Shown here piece by piece: positions 1 through 6,873 of a stretch of DNA of 11,539 bases (positions within the stretch are counted from its first letter, which is position 1; every line of letters starts with the position of its first letter). A model generated the notes under the pieces. That model was not told the origin of the DNA. It worked only from the letters and a program-made list of their open reading frames with translations, and did no database searches. The stretch comes from JABDII01 sp041576235. GTDB taxonomy: Bacteria > Gemmatimonadota > Gemmatimonadetes > Gemmatimonadales > GWC2-71-9. Location of the stretch: NCBI GenBank assembly GCA_041576235.1, contig JBFGLJ010000089.1, positions 1 to 11,539 on the forward strand. The letters are read 5' to 3'. The position numbers and the translations under genes are program-made.

Positions 1-284
1 CTCGGCCCCCGCCCCTCCGGCCCGGTCAACCGTACGGTCCGCCCGTCTTCCAGCGAGTGGGCCTCGAGGCCCGCGAGTGGCACGTCCGCGTCGGGCGGAC
101 CCAGAGTCACGGGGCCCTGGAGGGGCAGTTGGGCCACGGCCCGAAGAGGGGAGTTCGGGGCGGTGACCAGCCACGCCTGGTATGCGCGGCGCTCGCGCTC
201 GACAGAAACGGAAGACTGGGCGGCCGCTTCCGCAGCCGTCCAGAGTAGCAACGCGGCCGTCATCACCCGCACCCCACTGGTCAT
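1..284 (-). CDS. exported protein, N-terminal part, DUF1684-like (runs off left edge)
   Basis: Ninety-four codons are visible, read leftward from ATG at 284; the C-terminal part lies outside the window. Residues 1-23 look like a Sec signal peptide: a short start with one Arg, a hydrophobic stretch (AALLLW) and an Ala-rich cleavage region ending AAAQ. The mature part begins with a charged helix (VERERRAYQAW), then NSPLRAVAQLPLQG, a Gly-Pro turn and alternating short strands. An 'R...W/F L...SPL...L.G....G' pattern is typical of DUF1684 proteins, whose function is unknown. I assign that family only tentatively because most of the domain is missing. A second ATG at 263 is possible, but it would remove the only positive charge of the signal peptide. 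The gene lies 72 bp downstream of thiO on the same strand and may have its own promoter. Confidence 0.6.
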   Translation of the reverse strand, partial: MTSGVRVMTAALLLWTAAEAAAQSSVSVERERRAYQAWLVTAPNSPLRAVAQLPLQGPVTLGPPDADVPLAGLEAHSLEDGRTVRLTGPEGRGP

Positions 285-293
285 ACCGCGAAT

Positions 294-321
294 GCTATAA
301 AGACAGGTGGGTCACGAGCAA
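294..321 (-). promoter_or_regulatory. possible promoter for the exported protein, close to its start codon
   Basis: On the minus strand a TTGCTC hexamer (316-321) is followed after 16 bases by TATAGC (294-299). These match the sigma-70 consensus at about 3/6 and 4/6. The -10 box would end only nine bases before the ATG at 284, so the transcript would be leaderless or nearly so, and no Shine-Dalgarno sequence stands before that ATG. The match is weak and could be chance. Confidence 0.25.
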
Positions 322-356
322 TGGAGCGGTCGTTGGCTGTTGGCGCGTGGGCCGGC

Positions 357-1478
357 CTACCACCGCCAGAAGCGGGCAGGCGAAAAGGGCGAGAGGTCGG
401 GAATGTCGAGGCCCGCGGGACCAGCGCCCCCGAGGAATCGGGCCATGATGACACCGGTGATGGGTGACATGAGAATACCATTCCTGCCATGGCCGGTCGC
501 GTGCCAGAGGCCCTCGATGTCGGGGTCGGGACCCAGAATGGGCAACCCGTCAGGGGTCACGGGCCGAAGCCCGGTCCAGTACTTGGTGATGTCGTGTTGG
601 GCAAGGGGCGGCCAGAGGCGGGTAGCTCGTCGGTAGATCCCAGCAAGACCCTCCCGCGTGGCGCGCAGGTCGTATCCGGCGTGTTCCATAGTCGAGCCGG
701 CGATGACCTCCGTCCTTCGCACGACCAGGTACCCGCCGGCGCCAAACACTACTGAAGGAGGCGCCGGTTGTGGACAGGGCAGGGCGATCATCTGCCCCCT
801 CACCGGCTCGACCGCCACCGGGCGGGCGAGCCCGCGAATGGCGCCAGACCAGGCGCCGGCCGCGAGAATCACCTGCTCTGAGCGATACGCATCGTGCTTG
901 CCCGTGACCCCGACGATCCGATCGTCGGCGCGGTTCACCTCGGTGACGGTGTCCTGCACCACGACGGCGCCCCGGCGTTGGGCATCGGCCAGGAGTGCGG
1001 CCACCAAACGCCGGGCGTCGATGACCCCGTCGCCGTCGGCCCACAGGGCGCCGTGGGCGTCCCTGAGGATGGGCCACCGGGCGCGCACTTCTTGAGTGGA
1101 TAGCCGTACGGCTGGGTGGCCGCGGGCGGCTTGCCAGGTGCGATCTCGCTCGAGCGATTCGGATTCGGTCTCGCTCAGGGCCAGGTGCACGACACCCGAG
1201 AGGTCGAGTCCCGGGTCGAGGCCGGACTCGTTGAGTTCGGCGGCGAGACTGGCGTGCCGGTAGAGCGCGGCCAGTCCCAAGGGGAAGAGCGCGGGATTCC
1301 CGGACGCTTCGATGTGGGGGGCCAGGATCCCTGCGGCTGCGGTCCAGGCCTCGCCCCGCCCGCCCCGGGGAGCTCGTTCGAGAACCAGGACGTGCCGGCC
1401 GAGTCGGGCCGCCTCTCGGGCGCACGCCGCCCCGATGGCGCCGCCACCCACTATTATAACATCGTATGGATGAGGCAC
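357..1478 (-). CDS. thiO: FAD-dependent glycine oxidase-like protein (ThiO family)
   Basis: This 373-residue protein belongs to the DAO-fold amine oxidases. The N-terminal strand and GGGAIG loop (residues 11-16) are the Rossmann motif for the FAD ADP moiety, with a Glu (34) ending the second strand. AAAGILAP (47-54), PVRGQM (225-230), GLRPVTPDGLPILGP (303-317) and ATGHGRNGILMSPITG (327-342) are the expected later blocks; Arg305 and Arg332 sit where this family binds the substrate carboxylate. Length is normal for ThiO. ThiO oxidises glycine to iminoacetate for the thiazole half of thiamine, but no thiS, thiG or other thi gene is present here, so another amino-acid substrate remains possible. 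The start is GTG directly after an in-frame TAA. There is no clear ribosome binding site, but the Rossmann strand begins at residue 6, so a later start is unlikely. Confidence 0.88.
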   Translation of the reverse strand: MPHPYDVIIVGGGAIGAACAREAARLGRHVLVLERAPRGGRGEAWTAAAGILAPHIEASGNPALFPLGLAALYRHASLAAELNESGLDPGLDLSGVVHLALSETESESLERDRTWQAARGHPAVRLSTQEVRARWPILRDAHGALWADGDGVIDARRLVAALLADAQRRGAVVVQDTVTEVNRADDRIVGVTGKHDAYRSEQVILAAGAWSGAIRGLARPVAVEPVRGQMIALPCPQPAPPSVVFGAGGYLVVRRTEVIAGSTMEHAGYDLRATREGLAGIYRRATRLWPPLAQHDITKYWTGLRPVTPDGLPILGPDPDIEGLWHATGHGRNGILMSPITGVIMARFLGGAGPAGLDIPDLSPFSPARFWRW

Positions 1479-1490
1479 TTAGAAGCCAAC

Positions 1491-1505
1491 GAAACTTTTT
1501 GAAAC
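1491..1505. repeat. GAAAC direct repeat, 10 bp apart, in a divergent intergenic region
   Basis: GAAAC occurs at 1491-1495 and 1501-1505, separated by TTTTT, so the copies lie one helical turn apart on the same DNA face. They sit in the 70-bp gap between thiO (minus) and the small membrane protein (plus). The spacing suits a tandem regulator site. Two 5-mers are too short to be convincing. Confidence 0.2.
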
Positions 1506-1534
1506 GTTGCGCGTACGGGGTTCGGACGACCACC

Positions 1535-1540
1535 GGGAGG
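1535..1540 (+). promoter_or_regulatory. ribosome binding site of the small membrane protein
   Basis: GGGAGG lies eight bases before the ATG at 1549. It decides the start against an upstream in-frame codon at 1507, which would add a hydrophilic leader (MRVRGSDDHREG) and has no comparable signal. Confidence 0.75.
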
Positions 1541-1548
1541 GAAATAGC

Positions 1549-1764
1549 ATGATCCGCAAGCTCATTGGGTATGCGGTGTTCGCCTTGGTGGCGATCTTCG
1601 CGATCAAGATCGGGTTCGGGCTGCTCGGGCTGGTGTTCAGCCTGTTTTGGGCGGTCTTGGTCCTGGCGTTTGTGGGCTTCGTCTTCTTCCTGATCCTCAG
1701 GCTCCTGAGCCCGCGAAGCGCCGACAAGGTGGAGGACATGATCAAGGGAAAGAAGTCAGCCTAG
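1549..1764 (+). CDS. small integral membrane protein, unknown function
   Basis: The product has 71 residues. Residues 1-4 are basic (MIRK). Residues 5-52 are almost wholly hydrophobic, interrupted by one Lys (20) and a short Gly-containing turn (GFGLLG, 22-27), which suggests two membrane helices in a hairpin. A charged cytoplasmic tail follows (RLLSPRSADKVEDMIKGKKSA). No catalytic motif is visible and I do not recognise a named family. It stands alone: divergent from thiO and convergent with the 705-residue membrane enzyme, 62 bp beyond its stop. A good ribosome binding site, a hydrophobicity pattern in one frame only and a clean stop make it a likely real gene. It may be a membrane-stress or scaffold-type small protein, but the sequence does not say which. 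Confidence 0.75.
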   Translation: MIRKLIGYAVFALVAIFAIKIGFGLLGLVFSLFWAVLVLAFVGFVFFLILRLLSPRSADKVEDMIKGKKSA

Positions 1765-1826
1765 TCGGAGGTCTAGCTCCAAATCGCCAGGTTTCACCGC
1801 GCCCGTTCGTGGGGGTGATGCGGCTC

Positions 1827-3944
1827 TCACCGAGCTGCTCCGGACGGAGTGTCATCCACGTGAATTGCTTGGAGCGAACCGCGCAAACGACCAAGTGTGG
1901 CTTCGCCTAAGGAAGCCGAGAGATCGTGCTGCTCGAATGGATCCGAGGTGTACCTGTATACCTGTTCCAGCCCATCCTCGCTCCGAATGTAGTGAAGATC
2001 GTCGAGCACGACCGACGTGATCCCGCCTCGGTGCGCTGGCGCCCATGCCGGTAGCCAGGGCTTTGCGTTGAGCTGAGCGTAGGCCGGCGCCCTTGGCGCG
2101 GCATGGGTCTCCGGCCGCGATGCCCAGTACCCAGAGAGCGACTGGCCGGGGAACACTGTGTTGTTGATTCCGACCAGCTCGAGGACGGTTGCCGGAATGT
2201 CGCGGAGCGACACCGGCTTTGCCACCCGCATTCCTTGAGGCACGTGGGGAGGGAGAACCATGACCAGGGGCACACGGATCGAGCTCATGAATAAGCTCAC
2301 TCCGTGTCCCGCTACCTCCGCTTGGTTTTCCGCGAACTCCTCGCCGTGGTCCGATGTCACGATGACAAGCGTATTGTCGAGGAGTTCTCGTTCCGCCATG
2401 CGGGCAAATAGGGATTGGAGTTCGGTGTCCAGGTAGAGAATCTCCCCGTCGTACAGGTCAATCAGAGGCTGGCGGATGGCCGGGTTCCGGGCCCCATGGC
2501 GGGATGCTCGTATGTAACGGGTGCCAAATGCGCCCGGCAACTCCGGGTGTGGTACGTAGGGGTCATGGGCTTCCATATAGTTCAAGAACGCAAAGAATGG
2601 CCGGTCGGGCTGGTCGCGTTGATCTGCCCAGGCCAGAAACGCTGCGCTGATCTCAGGCGCGCTTTTCGCCTCATTGGCGAGCATCTCCCAAGCGGGCGAC
2701 CAACGGCTTAGCCTCAGCCAGCGATGGACTGTGCGCAGAATGCTGGAGTTCGTCGCGAACATTGACAACGAAAAGACGTGGTCTTGGTAGACGGTGAAGC
2801 CCCGGCCGATCCCGGTCGCGGACTGCGTCCATCCGAGATTTGCCACGAATCCTGCTGTTTCGAAACCATGGTTCCGCAGCTGCTCGGCGAGGGTCGGGAA
2901 CGTGTCATCGAGGGGCTGCTCGGCAGTCGCTTCGTGCTCGTGCGGATGCCGTGCTGTGAAGAGCGTGGCATGGGAAGGAAGCGTCCAAGATGACGGCGCG
3001 ATGGCGTACTCGAATACGGTTCCGATCCTCGCCAGCTGCTCAAGAAACGGTGAGGTCGAGCGCTCGTAGCCGTGGAGACTCAGACTGTGGGCCCGCACCG
3101 TATCGAGAACGAGCAGGAGCACGTTGGGTATAGGACGCAGCTGCTCGGGGACTGGGCCCATATCCTGCTGCGACGGCCGAGACCAGACACTTTGCCCGAC
3201 CCCAAGCACCCCGATGAGTGGGACCATGATGCCTACATACTTACGTGTTCTCCCAAGAAGCACGGTCGGTGCTCTCAGGACGAGCCGCATCAACGTGAGG
3301 GTAAGCCCAGCACCAAGTAACAAGGCAGCCAATGGGGTCAGTCCGATCCCGAGGAGACGGAGAAGGAGGTATGCCCCTAGCAGCGCAACGAGGAACGTGA
3401 GTTGGAGTGGCGGTGTTTTCCGTCCGAGTACACCTAAGATGAGGAGAAGCACTATGCTTAAGACGGCAAACGACACCCCGTTGGCAAGGGGTGCCAACCA
3501 GACGACCTCCCACGTGTATTGCCATCCCGGCATCGGTTGGATGAGTTGTCTCACCGCGGCAACCACAGCTTCACCGAATCCAGTCATGAGTCCGAAGAAC
3601 AGGGCGATCAGAATGAAGTCACGTCGAGAAACTGGGATCGCCGAGGGCATGCCTAGCAATCGCCCTCCTTTGGCTATGAGTAGAGGGCCAAAGCGGACGA
3701 TTCCCAGACCCAGGATCCCTACCGCGATCAAGAGCACACTGATCCGCAGCGCAATCGCCTTCCACAGCATTTGGTAATGACTCAGCGGGTGGGCGGCTTG
3801 TCCGGAGATGAGACTGTTGACAATCTCCACGCTGCGTCCGGCATATGCTGCCTCAATCACCTGAGGAACGAGCCACAGCGCGGTTCCCGTCCACAGAAGG
3901 ACGAATGCCACGAGGAAAACACAGAATGTCCGTCTGCGGAGCAT
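1827..3944 (-). CDS. membrane-anchored sulfatase-fold enzyme with Thr at the nucleophile position
   Basis: Residues 1-250 of this 705-residue protein hold about six or seven hydrophobic segments (near 6-26, 63-83, 108-130, 148-172, 180-200, 203-222, 236-251). A sulfatase/alkaline-phosphatase-superfamily domain follows from about 273, presumably outside the membrane. It starts PNVLLLVLDTVR, with Asp281 as a probable metal ligand. The nucleophile motif is T321-L-P-S-H325, where classical sulfatases have C/S-x-P-S-R. HDP (460-462), SDHGEE (531-536) and GHG (546-548) supply further metal and substrate residues. The C-terminus carries the family's usual 'YRYTSDPFEQHDL' block. Thr in this position cannot become formylglycine; Thr is the nucleophile in superfamily members such as LtaS and EptA. 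A phosphotransferase or phosphodiesterase role is therefore plausible, although databases would probably say sulfatase. It is the last gene of the four-gene envelope cluster, 30 bp after the DUF3108 gene, and is visibly less GC-rich than its neighbours. Confidence 0.85.
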   Translation of the reverse strand: MLRRRTFCVFLVAFVLLWTGTALWLVPQVIEAAYAGRSVEIVNSLISGQAAHPLSHYQMLWKAIALRISVLLIAVGILGLGIVRFGPLLIAKGGRLLGMPSAIPVSRRDFILIALFFGLMTGFGEAVVAAVRQLIQPMPGWQYTWEVVWLAPLANGVSFAVLSIVLLLILGVLGRKTPPLQLTFLVALLGAYLLLRLLGIGLTPLAALLLGAGLTLTLMRLVLRAPTVLLGRTRKYVGIMVPLIGVLGVGQSVWSRPSQQDMGPVPEQLRPIPNVLLLVLDTVRAHSLSLHGYERSTSPFLEQLARIGTVFEYAIAPSSWTLPSHATLFTARHPHEHEATAEQPLDDTFPTLAEQLRNHGFETAGFVANLGWTQSATGIGRGFTVYQDHVFSLSMFATNSSILRTVHRWLRLSRWSPAWEMLANEAKSAPEISAAFLAWADQRDQPDRPFFAFLNYMEAHDPYVPHPELPGAFGTRYIRASRHGARNPAIRQPLIDLYDGEILYLDTELQSLFARMAERELLDNTLVIVTSDHGEEFAENQAEVAGHGVSLFMSSIRVPLVMVLPPHVPQGMRVAKPVSLRDIPATVLELVGINNTVFPGQSLSGYWASRPETHAAPRAPAYAQLNAKPWLPAWAPAHRGGITSVVLDDLHYIRSEDGLEQVYRYTSDPFEQHDLSASLGEATLGRLRGSLQAIHVDDTPSGAAR

Positions 3945-3974
3945 GGATGTCCAATGTGAGGAACGGGTGAAGAG

Positions 3975-4730
3975 TTACCCTTGGCGAGGGCCGAGTGTCA
4001 TGTCCCGGAGCTTGAGGGTCATGGTCCCAAATGGAAAGCTCGACCGAATCTGGACCGGGATGCGGAGCGCATCGTCGGTGAGCCAGATTCTCGCCCGGGC
4101 CCGCTCGGCAAACATCCCACGGTCGCCGATGACCGGGTGGAGCACCAGGCACATGACCTTCCGCCCGTCCGGCAGCTTCATCTCCTCCCGCTTCTCGACC
4201 TTGACGGTGAGGGGGTTCTTGGCGTCGTCGAAGTAGCGCTTGAAGGTGTAAGTCTTCCCCACAATCAGGGGCGTCACCCGCATGAAGTAGAAAAAGGCGG
4301 CGTCGTCGAGCGGGGCTCGAGGCGTGGCCCTAGTCGTTTCCTTGCCGACCTCGCGATAGAATCCTGAGTCAGGGTAGATCTCGTAGGTCCGGATCCGAAG
4401 ATCATCTCCCTCATCGAGTTCCTTCCGCATTCTGAGGGAGACGAAGTCTGACGTTGTGGTCCACGACTCCAGTTTGTCCTTGAGTGTAAAGCCGAGTCCT
4501 CCACCTTCCAGTGCGAACTCGAAGCGGAAGGTCTCGACGCCCCTTAGGGTGTCCAAGCCGGACACCAGCATGTGGCCGTCGCCCAGTTTGATCATCCCGA
4601 GCTTGGCGTCGTATTCCAACCGCTCGCCTATGGCGAACGGGTAGTCACTGACCGCACGGGCGGGCTGCGGGGCATCCACCGATCCCGTGCTTGCGGCCTG
4701 CATGACGAGGAGGAGCGCGAGGCCGGTCAT
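3975..4730 (-). CDS. DUF3108-type exported protein
   Basis: The product has 251 residues. A short hydrophobic N-terminus (TGLALLLVMQAA) followed by a polar linker suggests export, although the leader lacks positive charge. The mature part opens with YPFAIGERLEYDAKLGMIKLGDG, which matches the 'PF.vGE.l.Y....g....G' opening of DUF3108. Mainly beta-strand sequence follows, as expected for a lipid-binding-like barrel. Later landmarks are LPDGRKVMCLVLHPV (about 186-200) and RARIWLTDDALRIPVQI (213-229), the 'WlT.d..r.PV' block that closes this family. Function is unknown, but DUF3108 proteins are exported and often sit near envelope genes. The start codon overlaps the stop of the upstream GT2 gene (ATGA at 4727-4730), so translation is probably coupled. 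This position ties it to surface glycan or lipid work. Confidence 0.8.
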   Translation of the reverse strand: MTGLALLLVMQAASTGSVDAPQPARAVSDYPFAIGERLEYDAKLGMIKLGDGHMLVSGLDTLRGVETFRFEFALEGGGLGFTLKDKLESWTTTSDFVSLRMRKELDEGDDLRIRTYEIYPDSGFYREVGKETTRATPRAPLDDAAFFYFMRVTPLIVGKTYTFKRYFDDAKNPLTVKVEKREEMKLPDGRKVMCLVLHPVIGDRGMFAERARARIWLTDDALRIPVQIRSSFPFGTMTLKLRDMTLGPRQG

Positions 4731-5548
4731 CGAGCGGCCGCCGGCGTTCGCCGGCCCCTCCGAGTGGACAACCTGGTGATGGTCTGGTCCGCGTCTCCAG
4801 CGGCCGGGGGCTCGGGCGTCGGGATGGAAAGGCCGCGGCTCTGCCTCCAGAGGTCCTGCGCGGTCCTCCAGGGTTGAATACGGCTGGCCCGTTGCCGGAG
4901 ATCATGGCGCTCGACCGTTGGCACGCTTTCGATGCGCCGAGAGACCTTGGCGATCGTGCCCAGAAGCTCGGCATTGGCCGCCCATCCCTCGGACGTGAGG
5001 AACGGGCCGTCGGGGGGACCCAGGCGAAAGGCGTTGCGCACTGCGACCAACCGGGCCGCGAAATATCCACTCAGCACGTCGGAGACTCCGGGAACCGCGG
5101 CTCGCTTGCGGAAGAACACCGGCGCCCAGCGACGGACCCACCGGTGGGCCCGGGTGGGGGAGCCTTGGATCCTTGCCTCGGCAACCGCCAGATCGGCCCC
5201 GCTCTCCATCCGCCGCACCAGATCGGGAATCGTCGAGGCATCGTGGGTGAAGTCGGCCTGGAGCAGGACAACGAAGTCGCGCTTGGGCTTGTCGGTGAGG
5301 TCAACCGCATGACGGAGCAACGTCTCGACTGAGGCCGCATAGCCGCGGTGGTGAGACTGCCGATACAAGGTCAACGGTAAGAACTTGGTATACGGCACCA
5401 ACACCTCGGCTGTGGCGTCGGTCGAGCCGTCGTCGCACACCAAGAGTTGGTACTCTCGGGGGAAGTCGCGGAAGACATTGCGAATCTTCCACAGCAAGAC
5501 ACCGATCGTCGATGCTTCGTTATAGGATGGAACGCAAACGTAAATCAT
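4727..5548 (-). CDS. GT2 family glycosyltransferase (dolichol-phosphate-mannose-synthase-like)
   Basis: This 273-residue soluble GT-A enzyme begins MIYVCVPSYNEASTIG, the family's first strand and sugar-nucleotide loop. LLVCDDGSTDAT (36-47) provides Asp39/Asp40 for nucleotide binding. HHRGYAAS (66-73) resembles the 'G.g.A...G' segment of polyprenyl-phosphate sugar synthases. The second acidic motif reads Q97-A98-D99, where relatives usually have D-A-D, so the first metal-linked Asp is replaced by Gln. There are no membrane helices, and the tail is basic and Pro-rich (STRRGRRTPAAAR). The likely role is transfer of a sugar from a nucleotide donor to a lipid or glycan on the cytoplasmic face. It follows the GT4 gene by 18 bp and overlaps the DUF3108 gene by 4 bp. 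Donor and acceptor cannot be read from the sequence. No strong ribosome binding site is seen before the ATG. Confidence 0.85.
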   Translation of the reverse strand: MIYVCVPSYNEASTIGVLLWKIRNVFRDFPREYQLLVCDDGSTDATAEVLVPYTKFLPLTLYRQSHHRGYAASVETLLRHAVDLTDKPKRDFVVLLQADFTHDASTIPDLVRRMESGADLAVAEARIQGSPTRAHRWVRRWAPVFFRKRAAVPGVSDVLSGYFAARLVAVRNAFRLGPPDGPFLTSEGWAANAELLGTIAKVSRRIESVPTVERHDLRQRASRIQPWRTAQDLWRQSRGLSIPTPEPPAAGDADQTITRLSTRRGRRTPAAAR

Positions 5549-5566
5549 AGGCGTAGGACTCTGGAC

Positions 5567-6631
5567 TCAAGTCAACGAACGATAAACCGATGCCACCGCT
5601 CGGGCCATGAGGGCGTCGCTAAACTGAGCGACCCGCTCCGTGCCACGTCGCACCAGAGCCCGACACTCGTCCTCATCAGTCAAGATCCGGACCACCGCGC
5701 CGGCCAGATCAGCGGGGGATCCACCGGGGACCAGGACCCCGGCCCCGCCGGCCAGAATCTCCGGGATTCCTCCGACATCTGTCGCCACGACAGGGGTTTC
5801 CACCGCCAGGGCTTCGAGAATCGACACCCCCAGCCCTTCGGCCCGGGGCGCCGCCACCATCACGTCGGCCGCCCGCGTCACGGCCTCGGCCCGGGGAACA
5901 TGTCCTAAAAGGTGGACAATGCCGCCGAGGCCAAGGCTGGCGATCCGGCCTTCCAGGCGGCGGCGATCTGGCCCCTCTCCCGCCAACACCCAGTGCAGAG
6001 ACGGCAGTCGGGGTCGTGCGCACGTGGCGGTCTCGAGAATGACGTCGTGTCCCTTGGCGCCATCGAGCGCACCGACCACCACCGCGAGCGGGGTGTCAGG
6101 AGCGAGGCCCAACGCCCCTCTCGGGTCGTGGATCGAAACGCCGCGCGCTCGATCGAGGTCGATCCCGGAATGGATGACCTCGACTCGATCTCCGGGCACG
6201 CCGGCTTCGAGCAGTGTCTGGGCGACGGCATTTGAAATCGCGATCACCCGATGTGCCCGCTGCCACGTCCACGGTCGCCGGATTGGAAAGGCCGTGCGGC
6301 GGGTCACGACGAGAGGGCACTTGGAGAACCTAGCGATGGCGACGGCGAGCAAGAGGGCGTGGGAATCGTGGGCGTGAATGATATGGTGTCCGCTGCGGCA
6401 TTCACTCCAAAGCGCCCACATTGCCCGTGGGTCGAGGCTCAGCCACCAGGCCGCGCCGTGGACCCGAAGCCCGCTTTCCTCGAGCCGGTGTGCAAGGGTG
6501 GAGTTTGCTCCCGTGATGACGGTCTGGTGGATGTGCTCGTCGCGGGCGAGCGCACGAGCCAAGAGCCATACCTGCTGTTGCCCACCGCGCCACTCCCGCC
6601 CCGACGCGATGTGGACCACCCGACGGTTCAC
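5567..6631 (-). CDS. GT4 family glycosyltransferase
   Basis: The GT-B enzyme has 354 residues when read from GTG at 6631, which has GGAG seven bases upstream and leads straight into the first strand (VVHIASGREWRGGQQQ). An ATG at 6679 would add 16 residues of no recognisable structure and has no ribosome binding site. The acceptor domain spans about 1-180, with a Gly-rich loop (RGGQQQ, 15-20) and IHAHDSHA (85-92). The donor domain shows VVVGALDGAKGHD (184-196), the family's conserved Lys193, and EGLGVSILEA (265-274), the E-x7-E donor-binding motif with Glu265 and Glu273. VVATDVGGIPEIL (281-293) completes the signature. It transfers a sugar from a nucleotide-sugar to an unknown acceptor with retention of configuration, as the family does. 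It is the first gene of the four-gene minus-strand cluster. Confidence 0.87.
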   Translation of the reverse strand: MNRRVVHIASGREWRGGQQQVWLLARALARDEHIHQTVITGANSTLAHRLEESGLRVHGAAWWLSLDPRAMWALWSECRSGHHIIHAHDSHALLLAVAIARFSKCPLVVTRRTAFPIRRPWTWQRAHRVIAISNAVAQTLLEAGVPGDRVEVIHSGIDLDRARGVSIHDPRGALGLAPDTPLAVVVGALDGAKGHDVILETATCARPRLPSLHWVLAGEGPDRRRLEGRIASLGLGGIVHLLGHVPRAEAVTRAADVMVAAPRAEGLGVSILEALAVETPVVATDVGGIPEILAGGAGVLVPGGSPADLAGAVVRILTDEDECRALVRRGTERVAQFSDALMARAVASVYRSLT

Positions 6632-6873
6632 CTGGCTGCTCCAGACGCGGGCGCGGTGAGGAGACCATCCTTGCACCATTTGTCACGAGGGCGCGAATGG
6701 GCCGGATATCGCCCTGTGAAGGTCGAGGCGTGTAGGCATTGTGCGACTGTGGGTGCTAGGTTGTGCAGGCGATACGGGATGCAGCGATCCACCCGGGGTG
6801 GCACGACGTGTGCACGTTCAGTCGGGGTGTTGGTCTCCAATCGAAGACGTGTCGTCTCGTAGGGGAGTGCGTC
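6632..6873. other. 242-bp divergent intergenic region with two short inverted repeats
   Basis: This stretch must hold the start signals for the envelope cluster (leftward) and the 232-residue protein (rightward). I could not find a convincing -35/-10 pair on either strand. Two small inverted repeats stand out: ACGTG-TG-CACGT at 6806-6817 and AGACG-TGT-CGTCT at 6845-6857, the second ending just before the ribosome binding site at 6861. Both contain GACGTGT (6805-6811 and 6846-6852). They could be operator half-sites or chance in GC-rich DNA. No gene is seen here. Confidence 0.4.
6861..6867 (+). promoter_or_regulatory. ribosome binding site of the 232-residue protein
   Basis: AGGGGAG stands six bases before the ATG at 6874. 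It favours this start over an upstream in-frame codon at 6763, whose extra 37 residues look like translated intergenic sequence. Confidence 0.75.

Noticed and set aside
182..448. Plus-strand open frames over the left edge and thiO end
   Set aside because: Arg/Pro/Gly-rich products that overlap two well-supported minus-strand genes.
1453..1458. Perfect TATAAT on the minus strand
   Set aside because: It lies in the thiO codons for the first beta strand, downstream of the start, and there is no -35 box at the right distance.
550..1533. 327-codon minus-strand frame within thiO
   Set aside because: Arg/Pro/Gly-rich shadow of the thiO codons in another frame.
1767..1831. Short inverted repeats (GGAG/CTCC, GGTGA/TCACC) between the convergent membrane protein genes
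   Set aside because: Stems of 4-5 bp without T-runs are too weak to call a terminator.
4740..4755. GCCGGCG-TT-CGCCGGC inverted repeat near the end of the GT2 gene
   Set aside because: Only 6-7 bp, pure G/C, inside coding sequence before the coupled start of the next gene; expected by chance at this composition.
5137..5148. 12-bp palindrome CCCACCGGTGGG in the GT2 gene
   Set aside because: Explained by Arg/Trp/His codons, with no loop and no second copy seen in the window.
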